Source: DATJIG01 sp050260515 (GTDB lineage: Bacteria; Pseudomonadota; Alphaproteobacteria; SMXQ01). From it: DNA of 64,000 nt. The translations under genes were made by a program, and so were the position numbers. A model generated the notes under the pieces. The model worked only from the letters and a program-made list of their open reading frames with translations, was not told the origin of the DNA and did not search any database. Where the stretch lies: the NCBI GenBank assembly GCA_050260515.1, contig JBLNCI010000026.1, positions 1-64,000 of the forward strand, in the 5' to 3' direction. Of this stretch, positions 33,237 to 42,036 are shown one piece after another (position 1 is the stretch's first letter; each line of letters starts with the position of its first letter).

Positions 33237-34485
33237 GGTTAGCCCGCCAACACTCGGTTGCTGCACGGTATGCGGTTACTCCGCGGGCGAACGTTTAAAA
33301 ACGGCGCTGTCTGGTGGCACTCTCTACTGCGAGTTGCATTACCCTCTTTTCGGCGAGTCCCTAAAAGCATCCTGGACCAATAAAACTGTTCGGAGGCTCG
33401 GGGACTTGTTGCAGAGAGCTCTCCGTGGCGAGACCACAACTCCACTCAGCTTTCGTGGTATTCAGTGGGCTTGGCCTTTGAGGTGCGATGGAATCACCAT
33501 AAGGGATTTAGATTTTTCTGATTCGACTTTCACGGATCTAGTCGAGTTCACGAATTGTCTCTTCGGCGGGACATTAGACCTCACACGGTGCAGATTTCAC
33601 CGCTATGTAAATTTTCAAAACTCGAAATTCGTGGGTGGCCTATCCGCAGCCGCCAGCGAAATTGGAGGCGATGTCTCGCTCCAAGGATGCACATTTAATG
33701 ATGACGTGCATTTTAGCGAAATCAAAGTCGCAGGTATGTTCTCAACGACCAACGCGACATTCCACCGTTTCGCTAGCTTCCGAGGAGCCACGGTTTCTGA
33801 GTACGGGTTTTTTAACCAGACCTGTTTTAATGGCTACGTCTCATTTGAGAACGCTGTTTTGAATCGATATTCGTCATTTGGTACATCGTCATTTAGCTCT
33901 GTCACGAATTTCAACTCGTGCCTTTTTAAGTCAGATACGACATTCGAAGATGCTTTTTTTAATTTGACCCCAACATTTCACGACGCAATTTTCCAGCGGG
34001 ACGTGAGTTTTCAGGGGGTGACGTTTAACAAATTAAATGCTCGCGGGGATGATCATAACCTGCGTGCACTGCGGCTGATTGCGGAGAGCCGACAAAGCAA
34101 GGAGGAAGAAAGACAGTTTTATTCACTCGAACAGAAATCAGTCACTCGACAGGAGCCTCTTTCTATCAGTTCGGCATTCGCGTGGTTGTATGAGATATCG
34201 TCATCATATGGCACAAGCTTAGATAGGGCGCTGGCCGTCTTCGTATCGACCAATATGGCGATGACCTTGTTGTACTGGGCGTTGGGGGATGGGCGCTTCT
34301 TGGAAGCATGCCAGATCACTTTATCGCAAATATTTGATCCATTTGGCATCTGGAGAGAAAACTCTGTTGTTGCCTCGTGGTCTGCGCTTGGCGAAAAGAT
34401 TTTGCGCAGTCTTCACTCCCTCTTGGACTTTGTTTTGCTGGTAATTGCGGTGATCGCGATCCGTTGGCGATATAAGAAAGAATGA
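33226..34485 (+). CDS. Pentapeptide-repeat membrane protein with N-terminal Zn-ribbon-like motif
   Basis: 419 residues. N-terminal CxxC (13, 16) and CxxH (35, 38) suggest a zinc knuckle. Residues about 95-285 carry degenerate pentapeptide repeats spaced by Phe/Leu (LDFSDSTFTDLVEFTNCLF, FNSCLFKSDTTFEDAFF), expected to form a right-handed beta helix. The C-terminus has about two or three membrane segments (ALAVFVSTNMAMTLLYWAL, LLDFVLLVIAVIAIRW), as in repeat proteins fused to channel-like domains. The ATG at 33226 lies inside the upstream gene. Likely membrane effector or sensor of the operon. Confidence 0.78.
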   Translation: MPSEVSPPTLGCCTVCGYSAGERLKTALSGGTLYCELHYPLFGESLKASWTNKTVRRLGDLLQRALRGETTTPLSFRGIQWAWPLRCDGITIRDLDFSDSTFTDLVEFTNCLFGGTLDLTRCRFHRYVNFQNSKFVGGLSAAASEIGGDVSLQGCTFNDDVHFSEIKVAGMFSTTNATFHRFASFRGATVSEYGFFNQTCFNGYVSFENAVLNRYSSFGTSSFSSVTNFNSCLFKSDTTFEDAFFNLTPTFHDAIFQRDVSFQGVTFNKLNARGDDHNLRALRLIAESRQSKEEERQFYSLEQKSVTRQEPLSISSAFAWLYEISSSYGTSLDRALAVFVSTNMAMTLLYWALGDGRFLEACQITLSQIFDPFGIWRENSVVASWSALGEKILRSLHSLLDFVLLVIAVIAIRWRYKKE

Positions 34486-34697
34486 TTGGGCTTCGGAAGC
34501 TGCGGGCCGCGCGCGCTGGGTCATCTCAAACAGGACAATGGATCAGGCGTCTGCGCGTCCGCATCAATATGACGTTGAAGGCTATCAACGAAAAAGGTGG
34601 CGTGATCTGGTCGGTTCCGGTTCAGGATGCGCCCATGTATCAGGCTCTTTTCAATAAGATCGACAATTCGCTTTTTCTCGCGCGCGAGAAAATCTGA
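34482..34697 (+). CDS. Small hypothetical protein at end of the low-GC operon
   Basis: 71 residues; its ATG overlaps the stop of the pentapeptide gene (ATGA), as expected for coupled translation. Basic N-terminus, then INEKGGVIWSVPVQDAPMYQ. No domain recognised. The overlap supports it, but length and lack of similarity keep confidence low. The stretch from 34698 to 34838 beyond it contains no convincing gene and marks the transition back to high GC. Confidence 0.4.
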   Translation: MIGLRKLRAARAGSSQTGQWIRRLRVRINMTLKAINEKGGVIWSVPVQDAPMYQALFNKIDNSLFLAREKI

Positions 34698-34838
34698 TGT
34701 CGATCTCGTCAATGGAAGGAGTGCTTGCTACATACCTTTGACTGAAGGCGCCGAGCACGCGCTTCTTCTCCGGGAAAACGTCCTTTCGCCATTGAAGCGG
34801 CGGGCATTGAGAAAGGACGCCCCTGCCGCGCGCGTCTC

Positions 34839-36032
34839 CTACCTCGCCCGCCACGTGAACACAGACGACACGGCGTAATTCCAGACCGAGCCGACGAGGA
34901 TGCCGGCGATGCCGGCGAGCCACCACGTCTCGCGCTGCGCGAACAGATACGACGCGACGCCGACGTTGGCGACAGCGCCCAGGCCGCAGATCGCGTAGAA
35001 CGAGATCAGGCCGCGCGCCGCGCGCCAGCCCCTGAGGCGGCGGTCGGCGTAGGTGAACAGGTTGTTGAGGAAGAAGTTCGCGGTCATGGCGACGAGCGTC
35101 GCCGCCGTCTGCGCCGCGGTGAAGTCGGCGCCGGCGTGGCGCAGCAGCGCCCACAGCACGCCCATGTGCACCAGCACGCCGCCCGCGCCGATCAGCGCGA
35201 ACAGCGCGAATCGCACCGGCACGACGTGGCCGATCAGCTTGTCGGCGAGCAGCATCGCGAACTCCCAGGCGACGAGGGCGTCGAGCTTGCTGTCGCCGTG
35301 GAGGCGCGGGCGGAACTCGAACGGCAGCTCCTTGATGCGCGGCGGCCGGTCGGCGGAAGCCAGCACGTCGAGCAGGATCTTGAATCCCTGCGCCGACAGC
35401 CGCCGCACCGCCGACTCGAACAGCTCGCGCCGCAGCATGAAGAACCCGCTCATCGGGTCGGCGACCTCGACGCGGATCACCAGCCGCGACAGCGCGTTAC
35501 CCAGCGCGCTCAACCGCTCGCGTCCGGCCGACGCCAGTCCGGCGCGGCTTCCGCCGTCGACGTAGCGACTGCCGACGACGAGATCGTAGGGGCCTTCGCG
35601 CAGCACGCGGTACATGCGCGGCAGCAGCTTCTCGTCGTGCTGGAGGTCGGCGTCCATCACCGCGACGTACGGGGCCGACGAGGCGAGGATGCCTTCGATG
35701 CAGGCGCTCGACAGCCCGCGGCGGCCGATGCGGCGGACGCAGCGCACGCGGGCGTCGCGCCGCGCCAGCGCGTGGACGGCGGCGGCGGTCCCGTCGGGCG
35801 AGTCGTCGTCGACGAAGATGACCTCCCAGGCGATGCCGTCGAGCGCGGCGCCGAGCAGCTCGACCAGCGGCTCGACGTTGGCGCGCTCGTTGAACGTCGG
35901 GACGACGATCGTCAGTTCCGGGGGCGTGGCGCGCGGCTCGGGAGCGGGGGCGACGACGCGCGGCGCGGCCTCCGGCGATGCAACTCCCGGCCACGGCGAC
36001 GCCGTTGCGGAACCGATCGAGGGTGTTGCCAT
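34839..36032 (-). CDS. Polyprenol-phosphate glycosyltransferase (GT2) fused to GtrA-like membrane domain
   Basis: 397 residues. Residues about 40-260 are a dolichol/polyprenol-phosphate mannosyltransferase-type GT2 domain: VVPTFNERANV, FVDDDSPDGT, VMDADLQHDE and ADPMSGFFML. Residues about 270-395 hold four hydrophobic segments of the GtrA family. The enzyme should load a sugar onto a polyprenyl phosphate at the inner face and the GtrA part help flip it. The adjacent PMT-like protein (start 37821) is a plausible user of the lipid-linked sugar. Same-strand spacing is 52 bp. Confidence 0.93.
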   Translation of the reverse strand: MATPSIGSATASPWPGVASPEAAPRVVAPAPEPRATPPELTIVVPTFNERANVEPLVELLGAALDGIAWEVIFVDDDSPDGTAAAVHALARRDARVRCVRRIGRRGLSSACIEGILASSAPYVAVMDADLQHDEKLLPRMYRVLREGPYDLVVGSRYVDGGSRAGLASAGRERLSALGNALSRLVIRVEVADPMSGFFMLRRELFESAVRRLSAQGFKILLDVLASADRPPRIKELPFEFRPRLHGDSKLDALVAWEFAMLLADKLIGHVVPVRFALFALIGAGGVLVHMGVLWALLRHAGADFTAAQTAATLVAMTANFFLNNLFTYADRRLRGWRAARGLISFYAICGLGAVANVGVASYLFAQRETWWLAGIAGILVGSVWNYAVSSVFTWRAR

Positions 36033-36084
36033 GGCGCGCTCCAGTCGTGGTTGTCGCCCATCCCGGGCGTACGCGGACGCTGCG

Positions 36085-37821
36085 CTAACGGGCGGTGCGC
36101 TCGGTCGCCACGAACATGTCGAAGCGCTCGACGCGACGCGAGAAACGGTAGTTCGACCACAGCGCGGCGAACGCCGGATCGGCGGACAGCCAGTCGACGA
36201 TCCGGAAGCCCGCGCCGAACGTGCAGGGCTCGGCGACGGGATCGTCGCAGCGCTGCACGAACACGACGGCAGGCCGCCAACGCGAAAAATCCTCGGTGAC
36301 GTGGGCCCGCAGCATGGCGGCGTAGGCGCGCGGGTCCGGCCCGGCGCCGCGGGTCCCGAGAAGATCGGGGATCAGGAAGTACCCGGCGGAGCGGACGGTC
36401 GCGGGCGGATCCGCACTCTCGCGGATGATGCGCGGCGGAAGCAGCAGGAACGGGTAGCGCGACGCCCAGACGAAGCCGCGATCGAGGGCGAAGTCGAACT
36501 GCGAGTAGATGCCGTCGGCCAGCGTGACGAACGCGGTGCCCGGGGGAAAACCTGTCGTGGCGTCCTCGGCCTCGGCGAGCTGGCGGGCGTAATCGCTGTC
36601 GGCCCACAGCGCCTCGCGGGCGGGAAAGCAGAGCCCGAACACGACCGCGCCGGCGAGCGCGGCCGTCGTCGCGAGAGCCGCGCGGCGGGGCGCAACGCGC
36701 TCGGGCGTATCTCCATCGTGCCGCCGTCGCTGCAACAGCCAGCCGAAGGCGGACAGCGCCAGAGCGACGACGACGAACGTCTCCGCCGGCAGCAGATGAT
36801 CGGACCAGCCTTTGCCCTGCAGGAGGAACGACACGAACGCGGCGGCGCCGGCGGCGAGGAACACCGACGCGCGGTGCTTCGCGTCCGACCGGCCGGCGAG
36901 GACCAGCGCGAGAACGCCCGCGGCGACGACGGCGAAGTGGACCTTGCTCGCCGTCATCACCTCCCACGCCGTCTTGCGGCTGAAGTCGCCGTACACGGTG
37001 GCGACGACGGGAATGACCTCGGTGAAATATTGCGGCGTGATGATCCACACCGCCGCGCAGTAGCCGAGGCCGGTGACGACCAGCGCGACGACCTCGGGGC
37101 GCACGAGGGCGCTGAGACTGCGGGCGCGGAGCGCGACCAGCGCCTCGACCGCGGCGGCGACGGTGAGGTACTGCGGCTTCAGGCAGAAGCCGAGCGCCGC
37201 CACGACGCCGATCAGCGCGCCCTCGGCCGCGGACACGCGTCGTCCGTCGACGCGCCGCGCGGCGGCGAACAGATACGGCAGAACCAGCAGCGACAGCAGG
37301 TGCTCGCGCTGGCCGAAGTCGTAGCGCAGCGCCATGCCGAAGGCGTCGAACGCCTGGTCGAGCTTCCACTTGACGTTGGGCAGGATCACCGTCGCGTAGA
37401 CGAGGGCGACGGCGAGCCAGACCAGAAAGGCGGACGCCGCCGGGGTGGCCGGCTGTCCCGGCTTGGCGGCGAGGCGCAGCGACCAGGCGATCGCGATGCA
37501 GGCCATGAGCGCGACGAACAGGATGAAGCTCGTCTCGAGCGAGAGGCCGCTGAGCCTCGCGAGCAGTGCGGGGATCATCGTCATCCACGCGATCAGCGGC
37601 GGATTGGTGTCCTGGAGGTCCGGGCTGTAAAGCCGGTACCCGTCGAGCAGGTGCGGGGCCGCGTAGATGTAGAACGATTGATCGTCCCAGCGGATCGGAG
37701 CGAGCAGGCACGCGAGCGCAAGGCCGACGACCGCTCCGGCGGCGAGCGGCAGCAGGTACGGCGCGAGGCGCGCGGCCATTCGATGGGACGGGGAATGCGA
37801 CGGGGGAGATGCCGTGTCCAT
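36085..37821 (-). CDS. Polytopic membrane protein, possible ArnT/PMT-like glycosyltransferase
   Basis: 578 residues with roughly ten membrane segments and a C-terminal periplasmic domain (from about residue 430) containing cysteines (FVQRCDDPVAEPCTFG). The segment YRLYSPDLQDTNPPLIAW soon after the first membrane segment resembles the first-loop acidic motif of GT-C/PMT enzymes that use polyprenyl-phosphate sugars. The GT2-GtrA gene next door fits that role. Family membership is inferred from layout, not a diagnostic match. Confidence 0.72.
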   Translation of the reverse strand: MDTASPPSHSPSHRMAARLAPYLLPLAAGAVVGLALACLLAPIRWDDQSFYIYAAPHLLDGYRLYSPDLQDTNPPLIAWMTMIPALLARLSGLSLETSFILFVALMACIAIAWSLRLAAKPGQPATPAASAFLVWLAVALVYATVILPNVKWKLDQAFDAFGMALRYDFGQREHLLSLLVLPYLFAAARRVDGRRVSAAEGALIGVVAALGFCLKPQYLTVAAAVEALVALRARSLSALVRPEVVALVVTGLGYCAAVWIITPQYFTEVIPVVATVYGDFSRKTAWEVMTASKVHFAVVAAGVLALVLAGRSDAKHRASVFLAAGAAAFVSFLLQGKGWSDHLLPAETFVVVALALSAFGWLLQRRRHDGDTPERVAPRRAALATTAALAGAVVFGLCFPAREALWADSDYARQLAEAEDATTGFPPGTAFVTLADGIYSQFDFALDRGFVWASRYPFLLLPPRIIRESADPPATVRSAGYFLIPDLLGTRGAGPDPRAYAAMLRAHVTEDFSRWRPAVVFVQRCDDPVAEPCTFGAGFRIVDWLSADPAFAALWSNYRFSRRVERFDMFVATERTAR

Positions 37822-37831
37822 CGCCGCTCCG

Positions 37832-39079
37832 TCAGATGCTTTCGCGCGGGTGCGCGGCGCCGCCGGCGGCGAGCGGAACGGAGCGCCGCGCCGTCACGCG
37901 CCGGCCCTCCGCGAGCCACGCCGCGACGAGCATCGCCGCGAGCCCGCCGCCATTGACCGCGAGCTGGACCGCGAGCCCTTCGCCGTAGGTGCGGACGGCG
38001 ACGATGCCGAGCAGGCTGGCGCCGACGCCCGCGCAGAACACCTGGAGCGAATGACGCCCGCACAGCACCAGCGGCGATGCCCACCGGCCGGTGAGCCATG
38101 GCGAATCCGCGCGGACGGTGATCGCGACCAGATAGGCCGCGGCGCACAGGTTCGCGAGGCGCACCAAGGCGACGCCGACGCGGTCGTCCGCCGCGGCGGC
38201 GGCCCAGAGGAGGTGCGGCTCGTGGATGCCGAGCCAGACCGCGTGGCGCGCGACGAATCCCGCGAGCATCACCAGCCAGCAGGTCGCGACCAGCCAGCCG
38301 CGGCGCCGGAAGGGGACGCCGTCGAGATAGCGCCGCGTCCCCGCCCACAGCCCGACGCAGAACAGGAGCTGCCACGACAGCGGATTGAACGACGCCGCGC
38401 CCGAGGCGCCGAGGCCAGGCACGTTCAGCCCGGGAACCAGTGCCGCGGCCAGCCACGCGGCTGCGGCCAGTGCGAGCGTCGCCGGTGCGGACCGCGTCAT
38501 CAGCCACAGCAGCGACGGCGTCGCCGCGACGAGGATCATGTAGAGCGGCAGGATGTCGGTCATCTGCGGCGTGTAGGCGAGCGCGGCCATGGCGACGATC
38601 GCGCGCACGGGCTCGGCCGCCAGCAGGCCGAGGTCGTAGGTGGTCACGTAGTCGCGGTCGAGGACGCCCTTGAAGGCGACATAGACCGCGACCACCATCA
38701 GCGCGAGGCAGAGGTTCGCGACGTAGAGCTGGCCGACGCGCCGCAGCGCGCGGCTCTGCGCGCGGGCGAAGCTCGCGGTCCGCAGCAGCCTGCCGTAGAG
38801 CACCGCGCACGACAGCCCCGACAGGAAGATGAAGATGTCGAGCGCGTCGGCGAGCGCGACGTGGCCGAAGGTGTAGCGCCCGAAGACGTCCGCCGGGACG
38901 TGGTCGGCGAAGATCATCCACAGAGCGAGGCCGCGGACCAGGTCGATGCGCGGATCGCGTCCGCCGGGGAGCGCCGCGTCGCGTGCGCGCTCGATCGGCG
39001 TCTCCGCGGCATGGCGAATACCCGCGCGCGGCGGCAAGGCCGCACGGATGGACGCGCCAGGGACCTGCCACAGGCTCAT
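37832..39079 (-). CDS. OpgC-like membrane acyltransferase
   Basis: 415 residues with about ten membrane segments. RIDLVRGLALWMIFADHVPADVFGRYTFGH contains the Arg-Asp and His typical of the OpgC/acyltransferase-3 group, followed by DALDIFIFLSGLSCAVLYG. Relatives succinylate osmoregulated periplasmic glucans. The ATG at 39079 gives family length; a TTG 31 codons upstream is possible. It is 10 bp upstream of the PMT-like gene, so all three envelope genes may be one operon. Confidence 0.87.
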   Translation of the reverse strand: MSLWQVPGASIRAALPPRAGIRHAAETPIERARDAALPGGRDPRIDLVRGLALWMIFADHVPADVFGRYTFGHVALADALDIFIFLSGLSCAVLYGRLLRTASFARAQSRALRRVGQLYVANLCLALMVVAVYVAFKGVLDRDYVTTYDLGLLAAEPVRAIVAMAALAYTPQMTDILPLYMILVAATPSLLWLMTRSAPATLALAAAAWLAAALVPGLNVPGLGASGAASFNPLSWQLLFCVGLWAGTRRYLDGVPFRRRGWLVATCWLVMLAGFVARHAVWLGIHEPHLLWAAAAADDRVGVALVRLANLCAAAYLVAITVRADSPWLTGRWASPLVLCGRHSLQVFCAGVGASLLGIVAVRTYGEGLAVQLAVNGGGLAAMLVAAWLAEGRRVTARRSVPLAAGGAAHPRESI

Positions 39080-39377
39080 GGGGGCTCGTTCCCGACGGAG
39101 GTTGGAACCGACACGGGACGCACAGGACGCTGCCGACAGCGAAGCCAGCGGCGCGGCGCGTGACAAAGACAATCCGTGGCGCGGAGGGTGAGCTTTTCGT
39201 GACCGTCGCGGGACACAGGCGCAACGCCCCGCAGAATCCGCGTTCTATCGCGCCGGATCGCCCGTGAACGTCCCGGCCGGATCGCGGAATTCCCCGCGCG
39301 GTGAGGCGTTAGCGCCGAAGGGGCGCTGCGCCGGGATGTCCCGGCTGTGCGGCTGCCGCCGAGACGGGGAGGTTGTG

Positions 39378-39620
39378 ATGTCCAAGCTCGGTGTGTTGGG
39401 TGCGATGGCCGCGCTGCTCGCGCTCGGCGCGTGCGACTCGCGGGGCGGCTCGGCGCTGCTCGGCGGCGTCGGTGGCGCGGCGGCGGGAGCCGGCGGCTAC
39501 GAGTACCACCTCAACCAGGAGAAGCAGCGGGTCGAGAAGGATCGATCGGACGGCAAGATCAGCGCCGACGAGGCGCGGATCCGGCTCGACCAGATCTCGC
39601 GCGACTCGTTCCTTCAGTAA
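39378..39620 (+). CDS. Small lipoprotein with SHOCT-like tail
   Basis: 80 residues. Signal peptide with lipobox LALGAC (lipidated Cys at about residue 20), a glycine-rich stretch GGVGGAAAGAGGYEYH, then a charged helix KDRSDGKISADEARIRLDQI resembling short oligomerization tails. GGGGAGG ribosome site. Its message ends at a strong hairpin 50 bp downstream. Function unknown; outer-membrane anchored small protein. Confidence 0.75.
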   Translation: MSKLGVLGAMAALLALGACDSRGGSALLGGVGGAAAGAGGYEYHLNQEKQRVEKDRSDGKISADEARIRLDQISRDSFLQ

Positions 39621-39673
39621 GCCGGCAGGCAGTAGCCGGCATCGGTAGCCGGCACCCGGTAGCCTGAACGACA

Positions 39674-39697
39674 AAGGCGCCGGGGCTCCGGCGCCTT
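39674..39697 (+). terminator. Terminator between lipoprotein and flavin reductase genes
   Basis: Perfect 10-bp arms AAGGCGCCGG/CCGGCGCCTT with a short loop, then TGTCCTTC. Lies between convergent genes, so may serve both. Upstream, GTAGCCGGCA-like units recur three times (39630-39662). Confidence 0.75.
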
Positions 39698-39721
39698 GTC
39701 CTTCGCCCGCGCGGCGGCCGG

Positions 39722-40222
39722 TTACCCGCCGTAGAACACGTTGTCGCCGAGGTCCTTCATCTCGAGGATCGCGGCGTCGGGGCGGCCCGTCGGCGGCGTC
39801 TTGAGATGCGCCTCGACGACTTCGCCGACGACGATGTGATGGTCGCCCTCGGCGACGATCTGCTTCACCTTGAACTCGACCGCCGCGGGCGCCGCGTCGA
39901 GCACCGGCGCGCCCGACGTGCCCTTCTTGTACGGCTGGCCGCCGATCCTGCCGTCGGCCGCCTCGGCCGGCTTGAAGAACTGGAACGCCATGCCCTTGCC
40001 GTCCTTGCCCAGCATGTTGAGGGCGAACGCGCCCGCCGCCTTGACGGTCTGATACGCGCCCGAGTCGGCCTTGACCGCGACCGCGACCAGCGGCGGCGCG
40101 AACGAGGTCTGCGTCACCCAGTTCACGGTCGCCGCGGCGACGTTCCTGCCGTCGTCGGCGGTGAGCACGTAGATGCCGTAGGGGATCATGCGGAGCGCAG
40201 TCTTCTTGGCGTCGGCGTTCAT
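39722..40222 (-). CDS. Flavin reductase-like FMN-binding protein
   Basis: 166 residues of the flavin reductase (FRP/HpaC-like) domain family: RMIPYGIYVLTADDGRNVAAATVNW, FAPPLVAVAVKADSGAY and GDHHIVVGEVV. Such proteins supply reduced flavin to monooxygenases or act as small flavoproteins. It stands alone on the minus strand with a GGAGAA ribosome site. No two-component monooxygenase is seen beside it. Confidence 0.9.
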   Translation of the reverse strand: MNADAKKTALRMIPYGIYVLTADDGRNVAAATVNWVTQTSFAPPLVAVAVKADSGAYQTVKAAGAFALNMLGKDGKGMAFQFFKPAEAADGRIGGQPYKKGTSGAPVLDAAPAAVEFKVKQIVAEGDHHIVVGEVVEAHLKTPPTGRPDAAILEMKDLGDNVFYGG

Positions 40223-40286
40223 GGCCGAGTTCTCCCTGAAAGTGCTGACGGTCCGTTCTAGTGAACGGCGCGGGCGGGAGCAAGAC

Positions 40287-41291
40287 TCAGGCGCGGGACG
40301 GCGACCGTCCGAGAGCGGCGGCGAGATCGCTCGCGAGGCGCGCGAGCGGCGCGCGCCAGTCGCCTTGGGTCTCCTGGCGGTAGAGTCGCGCGCTCGGATA
40401 CCACGGCGAGCGGTCGCCGGCGCGGCTCCAGCGCCAGTCGCAGTCGCCCGGCAGCAGCAGCGAGAGGGGCCGCCCGAGCGCGCCGGCGAGGTGCGCGATC
40501 ATCGTGTCGACGGACACGACCCGGTCGCAGAGCGCGATCGCCGCCGCCGCGTCGGCGACGTCGAGCGGGGCGGAATTGAGGAACGGCAGCCCGCTCGCGC
40601 GGGCCTCGTCCGCGCCGTCGTCGCCCTGGAGGTTGATCACGGCGACGCCGTCGGGCAGAGAGCGGGTGAGCTCGGTGAGCGCCAGCGAACGGCCGTCGCT
40701 CCAGTCGCCGCCGCGCCAGCACAGCCCGACCCGCGGTCGTCCGGGCGCGCCGGCGACGGATCGCATCCGCTCGACGCTCCCGCGCGGCGCCACCAGATAG
40801 GGGGGCGGCGCGGACGAGGCTCGCGCGCGCAGAGCATGGGCGAGTTCCATGCATTCGATGTCGCAGTCGGACGGCGGGAGGGGTGACTCGCGCCGGAACG
40901 GGATCGCCTCGATGTCGTCGAGGCCGCGGAGCAGGGGGATGAGACCGGGCTGGACCTCGACGCGGACGGAGCGGGCGCGAGCCCGCAAGCGCGGCAGGAA
41001 GCGCGCGAACTGGAGCGTGTCGCCGAGGCCGTGATAGCAGCGCACCAGGACGTCGCGGCCGTCGAACGGACGGCCGTCCCACACCCAGCGCACGTGGAAC
41101 GGCTGGCGGGCATCGTCGCGGGTGGCCGGATCGCGCCTCGCCAGCACCGCATCGCTGATCGCCCACGCGCGGTCGGTGTCGCCTTCAAGCATCGCCTCGA
41201 ACCAGCGCCGCCACAACGCACGCGACGGGTCGCGATGCGGCTCCGGATCGTCTCCGGCGTCGCGCAACGGCTCGCCGAAGACCTCGACCAT
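40287..41291 (-). CDS. Glycosyltransferase of the GT9/TPR-associated type
   Basis: 334 residues. VLVRCYHGLGDTLQFARFL and the C-terminal RVVSVDTMIAHLAGALGRPLSLLLPGDCDWRW, ending SPWYPSARLYRQ, match the ADP-heptose-type fold found at the C-terminus of many TPR glycosyltransferases. Here the TPR region is missing; residues 1-70 are short and helical (WRRWFEAMLEGDTDRAWAIS). The ATG at 41291 follows GGAG seven bases upstream, giving a shorter protein than the longest possible frame. Acceptor unknown. Confidence 0.85.
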   Translation of the reverse strand: MVEVFGEPLRDAGDDPEPHRDPSRALWRRWFEAMLEGDTDRAWAISDAVLARRDPATRDDARQPFHVRWVWDGRPFDGRDVLVRCYHGLGDTLQFARFLPRLRARARSVRVEVQPGLIPLLRGLDDIEAIPFRRESPLPPSDCDIECMELAHALRARASSAPPPYLVAPRGSVERMRSVAGAPGRPRVGLCWRGGDWSDGRSLALTELTRSLPDGVAVINLQGDDGADEARASGLPFLNSAPLDVADAAAAIALCDRVVSVDTMIAHLAGALGRPLSLLLPGDCDWRWSRAGDRSPWYPSARLYRQETQGDWRAPLARLASDLAAALGRSPSRA

Positions 41292-41525
41292 ACGCAACTC
41301 CAGACCGGGATGGCGCGGACGGGCTGCATCCGCGGGACGGCACGCGCCGCCGAAGGCGAGACAAACCCCGATGACCCCGCGACGGTTCCAACGGCCGAGG
41401 CGGCGAAGCGACTCTCTCGGGCCGCGCCTCTCATGTCCCCTATGGTCACTGGCAGTGGCTCCGGGGAAGGAACATGGTGGGACCGCGGAGGCCGACAAGC
41501 GGTCCGCCAACAACGGGAGGACACC

Positions 41526-41912
41526 ATGAGAACCTGGAGCGCAGTCACATTGGCCATGCTCGCCGGCGTTGCGATCGGCGCGGCCGCGGTCGAGCAACTT
41601 CATGCCCAGGCGACGCCGCCGGCCTACGTGATCTCGGAGATCGAGCTGACCAACGCCGACGCTTATGCCAAGGAATACGTTCCGCTGGCCCAGAAGGCGC
41701 TGCGCGACAGCGGGCAGAAGGTGCTCGCGAGCGGCGGCCGGACCGCGTCGCTGTCGGGCGAGCCGCCGAGGGCGCGGGTCGTCGTGTCGATGTTCGACAA
41801 CCTCGACAAGGCGCGGGCCGCGTACACCTCGCCGGAGTACCTGGCCGCGCGCAAGGTCGGCGACCAGTACGGCCGGCTGCGAATCTTCGCCGTCGAGGGC
41901 GTGGCGCAGTAG
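41526..41912 (+). CDS. Secreted DUF1330-family protein
   Basis: 128 residues. Signal peptide (LAMLAGVAIGAAAVEQLHAQ), then a dimeric ferredoxin-like alpha/beta domain: AYVISEIELTNADAYAKEYVP, GQKVLASGGRTASLSG and ARVVVSMFDNLDKARAAYTS are DUF1330 signatures. Ribosome site GGGAGGACACC. Its biochemical role is unknown. It ends before a bidirectional terminator. Confidence 0.88.
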   Translation: MRTWSAVTLAMLAGVAIGAAAVEQLHAQATPPAYVISEIELTNADAYAKEYVPLAQKALRDSGQKVLASGGRTASLSGEPPRARVVVSMFDNLDKARAAYTSPEYLAARKVGDQYGRLRIFAVEGVAQ

Positions 41913-41932
41913 CGCAGTCGCCGCAAAAACAA

Positions 41933-41960
41933 AACCCGCCGGGGTTGCCCCCGGCGGGTT
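41933..41960. terminator. Bidirectional hairpin terminator
   Basis: AACCCGCCGGGG-TTGC-CCCCGGCGGGTT, 12-bp perfect stem with A-rich DNA before it and few Ts after. Located between the convergent DUF1330 and amidohydrolase genes; the A-run favours termination on the minus strand. Confidence 0.85.
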
Positions 41961-42036
41961 CGGTGCTCCGGCGCCTTCGTCCCGAGATTGCGTCCCGGGA
42001 CCGGCGCCTGTGACGTTACGCCTCCGTTCGGAGCCG

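Noticed and set aside
31400..34838. Island as a transposon or integrative element
   Set aside because: No transposase, integrase, tRNA target or terminal repeats could be found at the edges; only composition and content suggest transfer.
34651..35154. Minus-strand frame overlapping the end of the GT2-GtrA gene
   Set aside because: It is an out-of-frame shadow of the GtrA domain and changes to unrelated sequence beyond it.
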